A stretch of DNA of 64,000 nucleotides from Pseudoalteromonas sp. MMG007 (GTDB lineage Bacteria > Pseudomonadota > Gammaproteobacteria > Enterobacterales > Alteromonadaceae): NCBI RefSeq assembly GCF_018100985.1, contig NZ_JAGJEI010000019.1, forward strand, positions 1 to 64,000, in the 5' to 3' direction. This document shows, piece by piece, positions 36,886 to 48,372 of the stretch (positions are counted from its first letter, which is position 1; each line of letters begins with the position of its first letter). The position numbers were made by a program, and so were the translations under genes. Below the pieces are notes generated by a model. That model worked only from the letters and a program-made list of their open reading frames with translations, was not told the DNA's origin and did not search any database.

Positions 36886-38520
36886 ATGGAATCGCAACGC
36901 ACGTTTTTATTAATCGGCCTAATGTTAGTGTCGTTTTTATTATTTCAAGAATGGAATAACGATTACAACGCACCTAAAGCCGATCCAAGTGCCACAACAC
37001 AAACACAACAAGCAAATTCACCAGAATCGGATGACTTCATACCGTCATCGTCAGATTCAGGTTTACCTGCTTCAGCTGCTTTAGCTAAACGTTCAGTTAT
37101 TGAAATAACAACTGATGTATTTAAAGTAAAAATTGACACCAAAGGCGGTGACATTGTTGAAGCAGACTTACTCCAATACGAAGAAGTAAAAGGTGAAGAA
37201 ACACCATTTATGCTTTTGGGTGAGTTTGATGGTAATCAATACTTTTCACAAAGTGGCTTAATTGGCTTAAATGGCCCAGATGCATCTGCAAATGGTCGCC
37301 CTACTTATCAAGCAACGCAAAAAGCTTACACGCTAAGTGGTGATGAACTACGTGTACCACTTACTTATGTAGATAGTAACGGCGTAAGCTTTACTAAAAC
37401 ATATGTATTTAAAAAAGGTCAGTACGATGTAGGCCTAGAGTACACAGTAAACAATGCTACAAGCGCACCAGTGCAAGTACAGCTATACACGCAAATTAAG
37501 CGCACTGTACAAGAAAAAGGCAGCTTAGTTGATCAAAACTATTTAGGGTCTGCATTCGGCACGGATGATGAACCATACGAAAAATATAGTTTTTCAGATA
37601 TGGCTGACAAAAACCTAAATAAAAATACCCAAGGCGGTTACGTTGCCTTTATTCAGCATTACTTTGTAAGTGCATGGGTGCCTAAGCAAGACGAAACACA
37701 TACTATTTATAGCTTAATTACAAAAAGTAACGCGGCTATTATTGGTTCTAAAGCAGAACCTGTAAACATACAAGCAGGCAGTGAACAAACACTAAGTGCT
37801 ATTTACTACATGGGCCCTAAAGAGTCTGATATTCTTGAAGCGATTCACCCAGACTTAGACTTAACTGTAGATTACGGTTGGTTATGGTTTATTTCACAGC
37901 CTTTATTTGTCCTACTTAAATGGTTACACAGTATTTTAGGTAACTGGGGTGTAGCAATTATTGCCATCACTATTATCGTTAAATCGCTAATGTATCCACT
38001 GACTAAAGCGCAATATACCTCAATGGCCAAAATGCGTGCCCTTCAGCCAAAAATGGCTGCTCTTAAAGAAAAATATGGTGATGACCGTCAAAAATTCGGC
38101 CAAGCTACAATGGAAATGTACAAAAAAGAAAAAGTTAACCCTATGGGCGGCTGTTTCCCTATTTTGTTACAAATGCCAATTTTCTTAGCGTTATTTTACG
38201 TATTCTTAGAGTCTACAGAACTTCGCCATGCAGAGTTTGTACTTTGGTTGACTGACCTTTCAGCACAAGACCCATACTACGTATTACCAATATTATTTGG
38301 TGCAAGTATGTTTGTGACGCAAAAACTACAACCGATGACGGTTACCGATCCAATGCAGCAAAAAATGATGACCTTTATGCCGGTTATCTTCTCTGTATTC
38401 TTCTTATGGTTCCCATCTGGTTTAGTACTTTACTGGTTAGTATCTAACCTTATTTCTATTGTCCAGATGCTTATCATCTACCGTGGCATGGAAAAGAAAG
38501 GAATAAAAGTAAGAGGCTAA
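36886..38520 (+). CDS. yidC: membrane protein insertase YidC
   Basis: 544 aa inner-membrane insertase. TM1 is at residues 4-22 (RTFLLIGLMLVSFLLFQEW), followed by a periplasmic beta-sandwich P1 domain (about 60-330). The conserved five-TM core has WLWFISQPLFVLLKWLHSI, AIIAITIIVKSLMYPLTKAQ (with the hydrophilic-groove Arg/Lys region), PMGGCFPILLQMPIFLALF, and two final helices ending MQKMMTFMPVIFSVFFLWF. Length like E. coli YidC (548). Inserts subunit c of the ATP synthase encoded at 47.6 kb. Confidence 0.97.
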   Translation: MESQRTFLLIGLMLVSFLLFQEWNNDYNAPKADPSATTQTQQANSPESDDFIPSSSDSGLPASAALAKRSVIEITTDVFKVKIDTKGGDIVEADLLQYEEVKGEETPFMLLGEFDGNQYFSQSGLIGLNGPDASANGRPTYQATQKAYTLSGDELRVPLTYVDSNGVSFTKTYVFKKGQYDVGLEYTVNNATSAPVQVQLYTQIKRTVQEKGSLVDQNYLGSAFGTDDEPYEKYSFSDMADKNLNKNTQGGYVAFIQHYFVSAWVPKQDETHTIYSLITKSNAAIIGSKAEPVNIQAGSEQTLSAIYYMGPKESDILEAIHPDLDLTVDYGWLWFISQPLFVLLKWLHSILGNWGVAIIAITIIVKSLMYPLTKAQYTSMAKMRALQPKMAALKEKYGDDRQKFGQATMEMYKKEKVNPMGGCFPILLQMPIFLALFYVFLESTELRHAEFVLWLTDLSAQDPYYVLPILFGASMFVTQKLQPMTVTDPMQQKMMTFMPVIFSVFFLWFPSGLVLYWLVSNLISIVQMLIIYRGMEKKGIKVRG

Positions 38521-38525
38521 TTGCC

Positions 38526-38559
38526 TATACCCAAGCCACATCAAGATGGTTTGGGTATA
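38526..38559. repeat. 34-bp palindromic intergenic repeat (REP-like)
   Basis: Two 13-base arms, TATACCCAAGCCA and TGGTTTGGGTATA, pair with one G-T wobble around an 8-base centre. A partial relative (TATACCCAAACCAC then TTAAAGAT) lies at 4583-4604, before the yrdD-like gene. Probably a dispersed palindromic repeat of this genome. Confidence 0.5.
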
Positions 38560-38570
38560 TTACTTATATA

Positions 38571-38594
38571 AAGGCGACTTAGGTCGCCTTTTTT
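38571..38594 (+). terminator. intrinsic terminator after yidC
   Basis: The 8-bp stem AAGGCGAC / GTCGCCTT (38571-38578 and 38583-38590) with loop TTAG is followed by a T-run. Confidence 0.88.
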
Positions 38595-38686
38595 ATTGCC
38601 TGTTTTTTACCACAGCTATTCGCTACAAATAAATGCATAGGTTACAATACGGCCATAAAGTTACTCATTGTTGGCAAATTAATAGC

Positions 38687-40051
38687 ATGATCAATCAAGA
38701 TACAATTGCAGCACAAGCAACCGCTCCCGGGCGTGGTGGCGTAGGTATAATCAGGGTTTCTGGCAGTCTTGTCAAAAGCGTGGCTGAAAAAGTAATTGGT
38801 AAAATACCTAAAGTTCGATACGCCGACTATGTCCCGTTTAAAAGCCTAAGTGGCGAGCAACTTGATCAGGGTATTGCTATTTATTTTGCAGGCCCAAACT
38901 CATTTACCGGCGAAGATGTACTAGAGCTACAAGGTCATGGCGGCCCTGTTGTACTAGACATGCTATTAAAAGAAATTAGCCAAATTGAAGGCGTTCGCTT
39001 AGCTAAACCAGGTGAGTTTTCTGAACGCGCATTTATGAACGATAAGCTTGATTTAACTCAAGCAGAGGCTATTAGCGATTTAATTAATGCAACCTCAGAG
39101 CAGGCCGCTAAAAGTGCCTTACAATCGCTACAAGGTGAATTTTCTAAACATATAGAAACCCTAGTAGAAAAAGTAATTCACTTACGTATGTATGTAGAGG
39201 CTGCAATTGATTTCCCTGATGAAGAAATTGATTTTTTATCTGATGGCAAAGTATCGGGCGATTTAGATGCCATAATCAGTCAATTAAACACAGTAACTAG
39301 CCAAGCTAAGCAAGGTAGTATTATGCGAGAAGGTATGCGCGTAGTTATTGCTGGGCGCCCTAACGCGGGTAAATCAAGTTTATTAAATGCCTTAGCAGGA
39401 CGCGAAGCCGCCATAGTAACCGAAATAGCAGGTACTACTCGCGACGTACTACGAGAGCATATTCATATTGATGGCATGCCACTACATATTATTGATACCG
39501 CAGGCTTACGTGAGAGCCCAGACCGCGTAGAGCAAATAGGCATAGAGCGCGCATGGGATGAAATTAAGCAAGCTGACCGCGTGTTATTTATGCTTGATGG
39601 TACCGACACAATCGACACCGACCCACACACTATTTGGCCTGAATTTATGGCTAAATTACCGCAAGGTATGGGTGTAACAGTTATAAGAAATAAAGCAGAT
39701 CTGTCGGGCGATGTTGTAGGTATGGAGCAAGAACAGCAGTACCCAGTAATTAGTTTAAGCGCAAAAAATGCAGATGGTATTGAGCTTGTACGAGAGCATT
39801 TAAAAGCCTGTATAGGCTTTCAAGGAGCTACAGAGGGCGGGTTTATGGCACGTCGTCGTCACTTAGATGCGCTTGAGCACGCGGCCTATCATTTATATAC
39901 AGGTAAAACTCAGTTAGAAATGCACGTAGCCGGCGAAATATTGGCTGAAGAGCTTCGTTTAACGCAGCAATACTTGAATGAAATAACCGGCGAATTTACC
40001 TCAGACGACTTACTTGGCAAAATATTTAGCTCGTTTTGTATTGGTAAATAA
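38687..40051 (+). CDS. mnmE: tRNA modification GTPase MnmE
   Basis: 454 aa from the ATG at 38687, equal to E. coli MnmE; the frame opens earlier at 38633 without support. N-terminal folate-binding domain starts [22 protein letters not shown]; the inserted G domain has [21 protein letters not shown] and NKADLSG; the C-terminus ends [11 protein letters not shown] with the essential Cys. Works with MnmG (41.9 kb) to make (c)mnm5U34 in tRNA. The two partners flank mioC-oriC. Confidence 0.97.
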   Translation: MINQDTIAAQATAPGRGGVGIIRVSGSLVKSVAEKVIGKIPKVRYADYVPFKSLSGEQLDQGIAIYFAGPNSFTGEDVLELQGHGGPVVLDMLLKEISQIEGVRLAKPGEFSERAFMNDKLDLTQAEAISDLINATSEQAAKSALQSLQGEFSKHIETLVEKVIHLRMYVEAAIDFPDEEIDFLSDGKVSGDLDAIISQLNTVTSQAKQGSIMREGMRVVIAGRPNAGKSSLLNALAGREAAIVTEIAGTTRDVLREHIHIDGMPLHIIDTAGLRESPDRVEQIGIERAWDEIKQADRVLFMLDGTDTIDTDPHTIWPEFMAKLPQGMGVTVIRNKADLSGDVVGMEQEQQYPVISLSAKNADGIELVREHLKACIGFQGATEGGFMARRRHLDALEHAAYHLYTGKTQLEMHVAGEILAEELRLTQQYLNEITGEFTSDDLLGKIFSSFCIGK

Positions 40052-40072
40052 GTCACTGATACAATCTAATTT

Positions 40073-40096
40073 AGGGCACTTAAGTGCCCTTTTTTA
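40073..40096 (+). terminator. intrinsic terminator after mnmE
   Basis: The palindrome AGGGCACTTAAGTGCCCT (40073-40090, 7-bp stem and 4-base loop) is followed by TTTTT. Confidence 0.9.
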
Positions 40097-41013
40097 TGCC
40101 TAAATATAAGTCATTAAATTAAAAAAATTGGGTTAAAAGAGCCAAAATAACTCATTCAATTACTACTATAAAAGCTATCAAAATGATGAATTTAGGAGCT
40201 AAAAAGAGTATTTAATAACTAGGTTCAACTGAATTGATACTAAATACTGTCGATCTAAATAACCTTATTAGCCATAACTAAAGTCGCTAAAGTGCTAAAA
40301 TAGTATTCAAAAAGTGAGTTTAAATAGCTATCAAAATGCACTAGAAAGCAATTCTCCTTTCATATTTTAATACGATCCGATTACTTAAATATAAAATCAC
40401 CACTGCGATTTTGAATTAAACTTAACTTTTAATACCCCATCCACCAGCAAAAAATCTTCATAAATTGTTCAAAATAAAAAATTATTCAAAAAGGTTATCC
40501 ACAATAAGCAGTTTTATGGCAAACAATGCTAAAAATTAGCTCACTAAAGAGTCAAAGCGACGACGATCTTTAAAAAAAGAGCTATTTATAAAATTAATTT
40601 TAGCTTTTTAAAGCGGATCCCATTAAATAGATCGTTTTTGAAAATTATTTTTGATCGCGTTTTTAAGTTATCAACAAGATTACTATCCACATTGTGATCA
40701 ACAGCTATACATGAGTCACAAAATGCTGGCTGGTGGATCTACTTAATTTAAATATCAATAACTTACCAATTAAGTAAACAGTGAACAAGTTAACTTAAAC
40801 AGAGGTTCCCCCAACCTTATCAACAACTTGATCATAAGATTACATTTGAAGTAAATATGTTAAACCATTTAAATTCAATAACTTAAAACACAACTAAAAT
40901 AACAGTTTAAAAACTTAGCAAAAATAGTTATACAAAATACTCTCAAGCTCTTTACTGAAGCACTAACTAAGCTATCATAGCGGGCAAATTGGTAATGTGT
41001 GATCAGTAAAAAT
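40097..41013. promoter_or_regulatory. long AT-rich non-coding region with DnaA boxes between mnmE and mioC
   Basis: About 0.9 kb with no credible gene. DnaA-box matches: TTATCCACA at 40495-40503 (perfect), TTATCAACA at 40668-40676 and 40817-40825, CTATCCACA at 40683-40691. I count about ten GATC sites. A 13-base direct repeat AGCTATCAAAATG occurs at 40173-40185 and 40326-40338. The mioC promoter must lie at the right end. Probably an extension of the origin or a DnaA-titration or control segment. Confidence 0.55.
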
Positions 41014-41463
41014 ATGAGTTTAGTAAATATAATCGTTGGTAGCCAAATGGGATCTGCAGAATATGTTGCAGAACAACTTTGTGATGAATTAAACAACCAA
41101 GGGATTAGCACTGAGATACACGATCAACCAAATTTATCTGATATTGATCAACACAATACAATATGGCTTATATGCACTTCTACTTATGGTGCAGGTGATT
41201 ACCCTGAAAACCTTTTGCCCTTTATAGAACAGTTAAACCAGCAAAGTGATCTATCAGCTGTAAAATATTCAGTCATTGGTTTGGGTGACACAAGTTATGA
41301 CACTTACAACTTAGCCGGGCGTAATATAAATAGTTTAATGGCCAGCAAAGGCGCGACCTGCATAGCCCCAAGGCTTGAATTAAATATTCTTGATGAAGCA
41401 TTACCTGAAGATACAGCCCTAGAATGGCTTGATTCTTGGATAGAAAAAACACAATTAAAGTAA
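41014..41463 (+). CDS. mioC: flavodoxin-like protein MioC
   Basis: 149 aa from the ATG at 41014; a GTG at 40999 is in frame but less like E. coli MioC, which is 147 aa. Starts MSLVNIIVGSQMGSAEYVAEQL with the FMN phosphate loop; CTSTYGAGDYPENL and GLGDTSYDTYNLAG provide the flavin loops. In E. coli MioC supports biotin synthase and its transcription runs into oriC; here too the gene reads directly towards the origin. Confidence 0.93.
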   Translation: MSLVNIIVGSQMGSAEYVAEQLCDELNNQGISTEIHDQPNLSDIDQHNTIWLICTSTYGAGDYPENLLPFIEQLNQQSDLSAVKYSVIGLGDTSYDTYNLAGRNINSLMASKGATCIAPRLELNILDEALPEDTALEWLDSWIEKTQLK

Positions 41464-41889
41464 CACGATCTAAATAAAGCAATAAAAAAGTTACCCACAA
41501 TTTACTAATAATTTAGTTACTTTTGTGGATAACCGCTGATCAAACTGCGATTTAATGCATGCTTATCCATTGGATAAGATCGACTTGATATACCCCTGTG
41601 TATAAAGTGCTATTTTGATCAGAGCTTATTTGCCTGAAGATCCGATCATGTTAACACCTTTAGATCCGATCTAATTCCATGTTTTAAATATAGAAATACA
41701 CCTTATCAACAGAAATCCCGATCAGTAGTAGTAATAGTATTAAAAGATCTCTTTAAAAGATCCTTTATATTATAAGTGATCAGTGACTTAGATCTTGAGC
41801 ACTGTTTAATCATTTATCTTCTGCTAAATTCTAGGTAGAATACGCTCCCTTTTGAAGTTTACTGGTTTGGTTTAAGTAGGATCCCATTA
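41464..41889. other. oriC: chromosomal replication origin oriC
   Basis: Lies between mioC and mnmG, the position of E. coli oriC. DnaA boxes: TTACCCACA 41491-41499; TGTGGATAA 41524-41532 (minus strand, perfect); paired TTATCC/GGATAA around 41563-41577; TGTGTATAA 41597-41605 (minus strand, perfect TTATACACA); TTATCAACA 41703-41711. I count 14 GATC sites in 426 bp (fewer than two expected by chance). Next to mnmG, 41740-41800 is an AT-rich zone with GATC-led repeats (AGATCTCTTT, AAGATCCTTTATATT, GATCAGTG) like E. coli 13-mers, the likely unwinding element. Confidence 0.88.
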
Positions 41890-43779
41890 ATGATTTTTCA
41901 CGAAAAGTTTGACGTTATCGTAGTAGGCGGTGGACATGCTGGCACTGAAGCCGCATTGGCAGCTGCACGCATGGGGATGAATACCCTGCTGCTAACTCAC
42001 AATATGGATACCCTTGGACAAATGTCTTGTAACCCTGCAATTGGTGGCATTGGCAAAGGTCATTTGGTTAAAGAAATTGACGCCCTTGGCGGTGCAATGG
42101 CCCAGGCGATTGACAAAGGCGGGATCCAGTTTCGTACGCTTAATTCTTCTAAAGGACCAGCTGTTCGTGCAACGCGTGCACAAGCTGATCGCGCATTATA
42201 CAAAGCGGCTATCCAAGAAACTTTACAAAACCAAGAAAACTTAAAAATATTTCAGCAGTCATGTGATGATCTAATCGTTGAAGATAATCACGTTGTTGGT
42301 GTTGTCACCCAAATGGGTTTACGTTTTAGTGCACCCAGTGTTGTTTTAACTGTAGGTACATTTTTAGGTGGTCAAATACATATTGGCTTAGAAAACTTTA
42401 AAGGCGGACGCGCAGGCGATCCACCTTCAATTGCATTAGCTAATAGACTACGTGAACTACCATTTAGAGTGGATCGATTAAAAACCGGCACACCTCCACG
42501 TATTGATGCCCGTACAGTTGATTTTAGTAAAATGGAAGAACAGCCTGGCGACACGCCTACCCCTGTATTTTCATTTATGGGCAAACAAAGTGATCACCCA
42601 CAACAGATACCGTGCTACATCACTTACACTAACGAAAAAACACATGATGTTATTCGTAAAAACTTACATCGTTCACCTATGTACTCAGGTGTTATTGAAG
42701 GTATTGGCCCTCGCTACTGTCCTTCAATTGAAGATAAAATAGTTCGTTTTGCCGATAAAGATAAACACCAGATATTCGTAGAGCCTGAAGGTTTAACTTC
42801 TAACGAGTTATACCCTAATGGTATTTCAACAAGCTTACCGTTTGATGTGCAACTAGAAATAGTGCGATCAATTGGCGGATTTGAAAATGCGCATATTTGT
42901 CGTCCTGGTTATGCTATTGAGTATGACTTTTTCGACCCTCGCGATTTAAAACAGTCATTAGAAACCAAATTTATTGACGGGTTATTTTTCGCAGGTCAAA
43001 TAAATGGTACTACTGGTTACGAAGAAGCAGGTGCACAAGGTTTAATTGCCGGTATGAATGCTGCGTTGCAAGTTCAAGGCAAAGATGCATGGACACCACG
43101 TCGAGATGAAGCTTATGTTGGCGTATTAATTGATGACTTAGCAACGCTTGGTACAAAAGAACCGTACCGTATGTTTACTAGCCGTGCTGAATACCGTTTA
43201 TTATTGCGTGAAGACAATGCTGATATTCGCTTAACAGAAAAAGGCCGTGAGTTAGGGCTAGTTAATGATGAACGTTGGCAGGCATTTAACGAAAAAATGG
43301 AAGTGATCGAAAAAGAGAAACAACGTATGAAAGATACGTGGATCCATAAAGATCACCCTGTTGTTGATCAAGTTAATGCTTTACTAAAAACACCATTAAC
43401 GCGTGAAGCGAGTTTAGAGGATCTTCTTCGTCGTCCAGAGATTCGTTATAACGATCTTGTTGCTATTGATGGACTGGGATCTGAGCACACAAATAAAGCC
43501 GCACTTGAACAGGTTGAAATTCATACTAAGTACGCTGGATACATTGCGCGTCAGCAAGATGAGATCAATAAGCAGCTTCGTCATGAGCAAACAATCTTAC
43601 CAAAAGAGTTCGACTATAAAACAGTATCTGGCTTATCAAACGAAGTAGTTGCTAAGCTAACTGATGCTCGTCCGGATACTATTGGTCAAGCTTCGCGTAT
43701 TTCTGGTATCACCCCAGCGGCGATTTCGCTATTATTAGTGTATCTGAAGAAGCAAGGCTTGTTACGCAAAACTGCGTAA
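41890..43779 (+). CDS. mnmG: tRNA uridine-5-carboxymethylaminomethyl enzyme MnmG (GidA)
   Basis: 629 aa, same as E. coli. FAD-binding [17 protein letters not shown] at residues 12-28; [24 protein letters not shown]; the second conserved stretch [44 protein letters not shown]. The C-terminal helical domain binds MnmE. TAGGAT precedes the ATG, only a few bases beyond the last origin GATC. Confidence 0.98.
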   Translation: MIFHEKFDVIVVGGGHAGTEAALAAARMGMNTLLLTHNMDTLGQMSCNPAIGGIGKGHLVKEIDALGGAMAQAIDKGGIQFRTLNSSKGPAVRATRAQADRALYKAAIQETLQNQENLKIFQQSCDDLIVEDNHVVGVVTQMGLRFSAPSVVLTVGTFLGGQIHIGLENFKGGRAGDPPSIALANRLRELPFRVDRLKTGTPPRIDARTVDFSKMEEQPGDTPTPVFSFMGKQSDHPQQIPCYITYTNEKTHDVIRKNLHRSPMYSGVIEGIGPRYCPSIEDKIVRFADKDKHQIFVEPEGLTSNELYPNGISTSLPFDVQLEIVRSIGGFENAHICRPGYAIEYDFFDPRDLKQSLETKFIDGLFFAGQINGTTGYEEAGAQGLIAGMNAALQVQGKDAWTPRRDEAYVGVLIDDLATLGTKEPYRMFTSRAEYRLLLREDNADIRLTEKGRELGLVNDERWQAFNEKMEVIEKEKQRMKDTWIHKDHPVVDQVNALLKTPLTREASLEDLLRRPEIRYNDLVAIDGLGSEHTNKAALEQVEIHTKYAGYIARQQDEINKQLRHEQTILPKEFDYKTVSGLSNEVVAKLTDARPDTIGQASRISGITPAAISLLLVYLKKQGLLRKTA

Positions 43780-43794
43780 CAGTAAAGGTACACT

Positions 43795-44415
43795 GTGTTA
43801 CAGCAACAATTAACTACATTGTTAGCGCAAACTGATATTGCGCTAACAGAAAAACAACAGCAGCAGCTAGTTCAATATGTTGAGTTATTAAACAAATGGA
43901 ACAAAGCTTATAATTTAACCTCTGTACGCTTACCTGAAGAAATGATGGTTAAGCATATTATGGATAGCTTAGTTGTTGCTCCTCATTTACCCGGTCATCA
44001 TTATATTGATGTTGGTACGGGCCCTGGTTTACCAGGTATCGTTTTAGCTATTGCATTGCCTGATACACAATTTGTATTACTCGATAGCCTAGGTAAGCGC
44101 GTTCGCTTTTTAATGCATGTTAAACATGAGCTTGGTCTTGATAACGTAACCCCTGTTCAGTCAAGAGTTGAAGAATATCAGCCAAGTGTTAAATTAGATG
44201 GCGTACTCAGTCGTGCATTTGCTTCATTACAAGATATGGTTGACTGGTGTTCGCACTTAATTGATCATTCAGGTAAATTTATAGCACTTAAAGGTGTGTT
44301 TCCTAGTGAAGAGCTAGAGTCGTTACCTAAAGGTGTTAAGTTTGAGCAAAAAATTGCATTGGAAGTACCAAAGTTAGATGCACAACGACATTTAATTATT
44401 CTTTCTAAAGACTAG
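43795..44415 (+). CDS. rsmG: 16S rRNA m7G527 methyltransferase
   Basis: 206 aa, typical (207 in E. coli). SAM-binding core [18 protein letters not shown] near residues 67-83, then [17 protein letters not shown] start at 43795 with AAAGG upstream. Methylates G527 of 16S rRNA; loss gives low-level streptomycin resistance in many bacteria. Co-directional with mnmG (15-base gap) and parA (14-base gap). Confidence 0.97.
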   Translation: MLQQQLTTLLAQTDIALTEKQQQQLVQYVELLNKWNKAYNLTSVRLPEEMMVKHIMDSLVVAPHLPGHHYIDVGTGPGLPGIVLAIALPDTQFVLLDSLGKRVRFLMHVKHELGLDNVTPVQSRVEEYQPSVKLDGVLSRAFASLQDMVDWCSHLIDHSGKFIALKGVFPSEELESLPKGVKFEQKIALEVPKLDAQRHLIILSKD

Positions 44416-44429
44416 GGATCAGAGACACT

Positions 44430-45215
44430 GTGGCAAAAGTCATCGCATTAGCAAATCAAAAAGGTGGAGTGGGTAAAACTACAACCGCCGTTAATCTCGC
44501 TGCATCTATGGCTGCAACGAAACGTAAAGTGCTGTTAATTGATCTCGACCCGCAAGGCAATGCGACAATGGGAAGTGGCGTAGATAAGTACGGCGACGTA
44601 CCTACTATCTACGATTTACTCATAGAAGATAAGCCCATTGAAGAGGTAATAATTAAAGAAACCTCTGGCGAATACCATATGATTGCTGCAAATGGTGATG
44701 TAACCGCTGCAGAAGTTAAATTAATGGAATTATTTGCACGCGAAGTTCGCCTTCGTAATGCACTTGAAAAAATTCAGGACCAGTACGAATTTATTTTTAT
44801 CGACTGCCCGCCCTCTTTAAATATGTTAACCGTTAACGCTATGGCCGCTGCTGATTCTATTTTAGTGCCAATGCAGTGTGAGTATTATGCTTTAGAAGGT
44901 TTAACTGCATTAATGGACACCATTACGCAACTTGCCAAGTTGGTTAACCCTAACTTAAAAATAGAAGGCATACTTCGTACTATGTACGATCCGCGTAATC
45001 GTTTAGCTAATGACGTATCAGAACAATTAAAACAACATTTTGGTGATAAAGTATACCGCACTGTAATTCCACGTAACGTTCGATTAGCAGAAGCGCCAAG
45101 TTTTGGTGCACCAGCTATGTACTATGACCGAGCATCAAGTGGCGCTAAAGCATATTTAGCACTTGCGGGTGAAATGTTGCGCAGAAAAGAAAAAACAGCG
45201 TCCGTTGTCGCCTAA
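44430..45215 (+). CDS. parA: chromosome partitioning ATPase ParA (Soj)
   Basis: 261 aa. Deviant Walker A KGGVGKTTTAVNLAA at 11-25, Walker A' DLDPQGNATMG at about 39-49, Walker B IFIDCPPSLNM. No N-terminal HTH, so it is the chromosomal Soj type. GTG start. Moves ParB-parS complexes; parS sites are at 31.8 and 32.4 kb, on the other side of oriC. Confidence 0.97.
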   Translation: MAKVIALANQKGGVGKTTTAVNLAASMAATKRKVLLIDLDPQGNATMGSGVDKYGDVPTIYDLLIEDKPIEEVIIKETSGEYHMIAANGDVTAAEVKLMELFAREVRLRNALEKIQDQYEFIFIDCPPSLNMLTVNAMAAADSILVPMQCEYYALEGLTALMDTITQLAKLVNPNLKIEGILRTMYDPRNRLANDVSEQLKQHFGDKVYRTVIPRNVRLAEAPSFGAPAMYYDRASSGAKAYLALAGEMLRRKEKTASVVA

Positions 45216-45235
45216 CTTTGAGGTAAAAAAATAAA

Positions 45236-46162
45236 ATGTCTGCTAAAAAACGAGGTTTAGGCCGAGGACTCGATGCACTTTTAAGTTCGTCAAAACCTGC
45301 ACCAAGCGTAAGCAAGGATCAAGACACTACACCTGTTACTGAAACTGTACAAAAAGCAGTAGAAGTTAATAACAGCGAACTACAAAAATTGCCTATCGAG
45401 TTTTTACACTCGGGTAAATATCAACCACGTAAAGACATGTCTGAAGAGGCGCTTGAAGAATTAGCCAGCTCTATTCGCTCACAAGGCATTATTCAGCCAA
45501 TTGTTGTGCGCCCAGTTGCACAAAATAGTTATGAAATCATTGCCGGTGAACGTCGTTGGCGAGCGGCGCAAATTGCAAAGCTTGAAAGTGTACCTTGTAT
45601 TATCAAAGATGTGCCAGATGAAGCGGCTGTTGCTATTGCGCTTATTGAAAACATTCAGCGCGAAGATTTAAACGCAATGGAAGAAGCAGTTGCACTAAAC
45701 CGCCTACTTAATGAATTTGAACTAACACATCAGCAGGTAGCTGATGCTGTTGGTAAATCGCGTACAACCGTAACTAATTTACTACGTTTAAATAATTTAA
45801 ATAGCGATGTAAAAATTCTGTTAGAACATGGCGACATTGAAATGGGGCACGCACGTTGTTTATTAGCCCTAGAAGGTGAATCACAATCAGATGCCGCGCG
45901 TTTAGCTGTTGCAAAAGCACTCACGGTTCGTGAAACTGAAAAACTGGTACGTTCTATTTTAGAGCCGGCACCAGCAAAAGAAGTGGTAGCGAAAGACCCT
46001 GACGTGAAGCAGTTAGAACAACAGCTTGCTGAAAACCTAGGTGCCAAAGTTGAAATAAATTACAACAAAAAAGGCAAAGGCAAGTTGGTCATTTCTTACA
46101 CTAATTTAGATGAGCTCGACGGTATTTTAAACCGCATCAACCACGACAATACCCAGCATTAG
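45236..46162 (+). CDS. parB: chromosome partitioning CTPase/DNA-binding protein ParB (Spo0J)
   Basis: 308 aa. Starts KKRGLGRGLDALL, followed by an acidic linker; the N-terminal CTP-binding part shows IIQPIVVRPV, AGERRWRAAQIAKL and ENIQREDLNAMEEA; the HTH region LTHQQVADAVGKSRTTVTNLLRL recognises parS; the C-terminal dimer domain ends near 300. Last gene of the mnmG-rsmG-parAB run; 142 bp separate it from atpI. Confidence 0.97.
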   Translation: MSAKKRGLGRGLDALLSSSKPAPSVSKDQDTTPVTETVQKAVEVNNSELQKLPIEFLHSGKYQPRKDMSEEALEELASSIRSQGIIQPIVVRPVAQNSYEIIAGERRWRAAQIAKLESVPCIIKDVPDEAAVAIALIENIQREDLNAMEEAVALNRLLNEFELTHQQVADAVGKSRTTVTNLLRLNNLNSDVKILLEHGDIEMGHARCLLALEGESQSDAARLAVAKALTVRETEKLVRSILEPAPAKEVVAKDPDVKQLEQQLAENLGAKVEINYNKKGKGKLVISYTNLDELDGILNRINHDNTQH

Positions 46163-46304
46163 TTTTCTACATGTCCAATAAGAGACATTTGTAGCTATTT
46201 TGTGTTACAAAGCGTCTACTCAAGTTGCAAAACTGGCAGGATTAAGTATAATTTCGCCAGTTTTCACACCCTAACAATTAGAACGCCATAAAGGTTAACT
46301 AAAC

Positions 46305-46685
46305 GTGACTAATAAGTTAGCAAGACCTTACAGGCTTGCCGCATTTAAATTAATTTGTCTACAGGGTATCGTGGCTTTAGTAGCTGCAGTTATTATTTTT
46401 ATTGGTTGGGGAGCAAGTGCCAGCTTATCAGCGTTAGCTGGAAGCAGCGTTGCAATACTCCCTCACCTAGTATTTGCGCTTTATGCATTCAGATTTATGG
46501 GTGCAAGCCAAGCAAATCAAGCGTATACCTCGTTAAAACGCGGTAACGGATTAAAATTTATGCTAACAATCGTATTGTTCGCACTGATACTCAAGTCAAC
46601 CACGGTAATATTAATGCCGTTTTTTTGTGTTTATGTATTTGTGTTGTTTACAGGATTGTTCGCACCCGTTTTTTTTAAACATTAA
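46305..46685 (+). CDS. atpI: ATP synthase subunit I
   Basis: 126 aa integral membrane protein with four hydrophobic segments (about 14-35, 38-58, 72-95, 98-122). Contains the family's GSSVAILPHLVFALYAFRF. GTG start with AAAGG upstream. Assists c-ring assembly and Mg2+ uptake in other bacteria. First gene of the atp operon; its promoter should lie within 46163-46304, where I see no confident boxes. Confidence 0.9.
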   Translation: MTNKLARPYRLAAFKLICLQGIVALVAAVIIFIGWGASASLSALAGSSVAILPHLVFALYAFRFMGASQANQAYTSLKRGNGLKFMLTIVLFALILKSTTVILMPFFCVYVFVLFTGLFAPVFFKH

Positions 46686-47843
<1,158 letters not shown>

Positions 47844-47885
47844 TTTAATTTTTTGAACAGCTTACTATTTTAAGGAGGAGCGGTC

Positions 47886-48356
47886 GTGAATATAACAGCC
47901 ACTCTTATCGGTGAATTAATTGCGTTTACGGTGTTTGTACTATTTTGTATGAAATATGTATGGCCACCACTTAATGATGCAATTGAAGCTCGCCAGAAGA
48001 AAATTGAAGATGGTTTAGCTGCCTCTGATAGAGCCGAAAAAGACTTAGAACTTGCGCAACAAAAAGCTGCAGAACAGCTTAAAGATGCAAAAGCTCAAGC
48101 GGCAGATATCATTGAACAAGCTAAAAAGCGTGCCGTGCTAATTGTTGACGAAGAAACTGTTCGTGGACAAGAAGAACGTGAAAAAATTATTGCTCAAGGG
48201 CACTCTGAAATTGAATCAGAGCGTAACCGTGTGACAGAAGAGCTACGTAAGCAAGTAGCAACACTGGCTGTGGTTGGCGCAGAGAGAATTTTAGAGCGTG
48301 AAATCAATCAAGCCGCACATAGTGACATCGTTGAAAAACTTGTCGCTGAGCTGTAA
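47886..48356 (+). CDS. atpF: F1Fo ATP synthase subunit b
   Basis: 156 aa, same as E. coli. One N-terminal TM (about 5-25) and a long charged coiled coil (about 30-140) that forms the peripheral stalk. GTG start at 47886 preceded by a very strong AAGGAGG. Confidence 0.96.
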   Translation: MNITATLIGELIAFTVFVLFCMKYVWPPLNDAIEARQKKIEDGLAASDRAEKDLELAQQKAAEQLKDAKAQAADIIEQAKKRAVLIVDEETVRGQEEREKIIAQGHSEIESERNRVTEELRKQVATLAVVGAERILEREINQAAHSDIVEKLVAEL

Positions 48357-48372
48357 TTAGGAGGGTATGAGC

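Noticed and set aside
44430..46162. parAB as plasmid-type partition genes
   Set aside because: ParA lacks the N-terminal HTH of plasmid types and the genes sit in the standard chromosomal mnmG-rsmG-parAB order.
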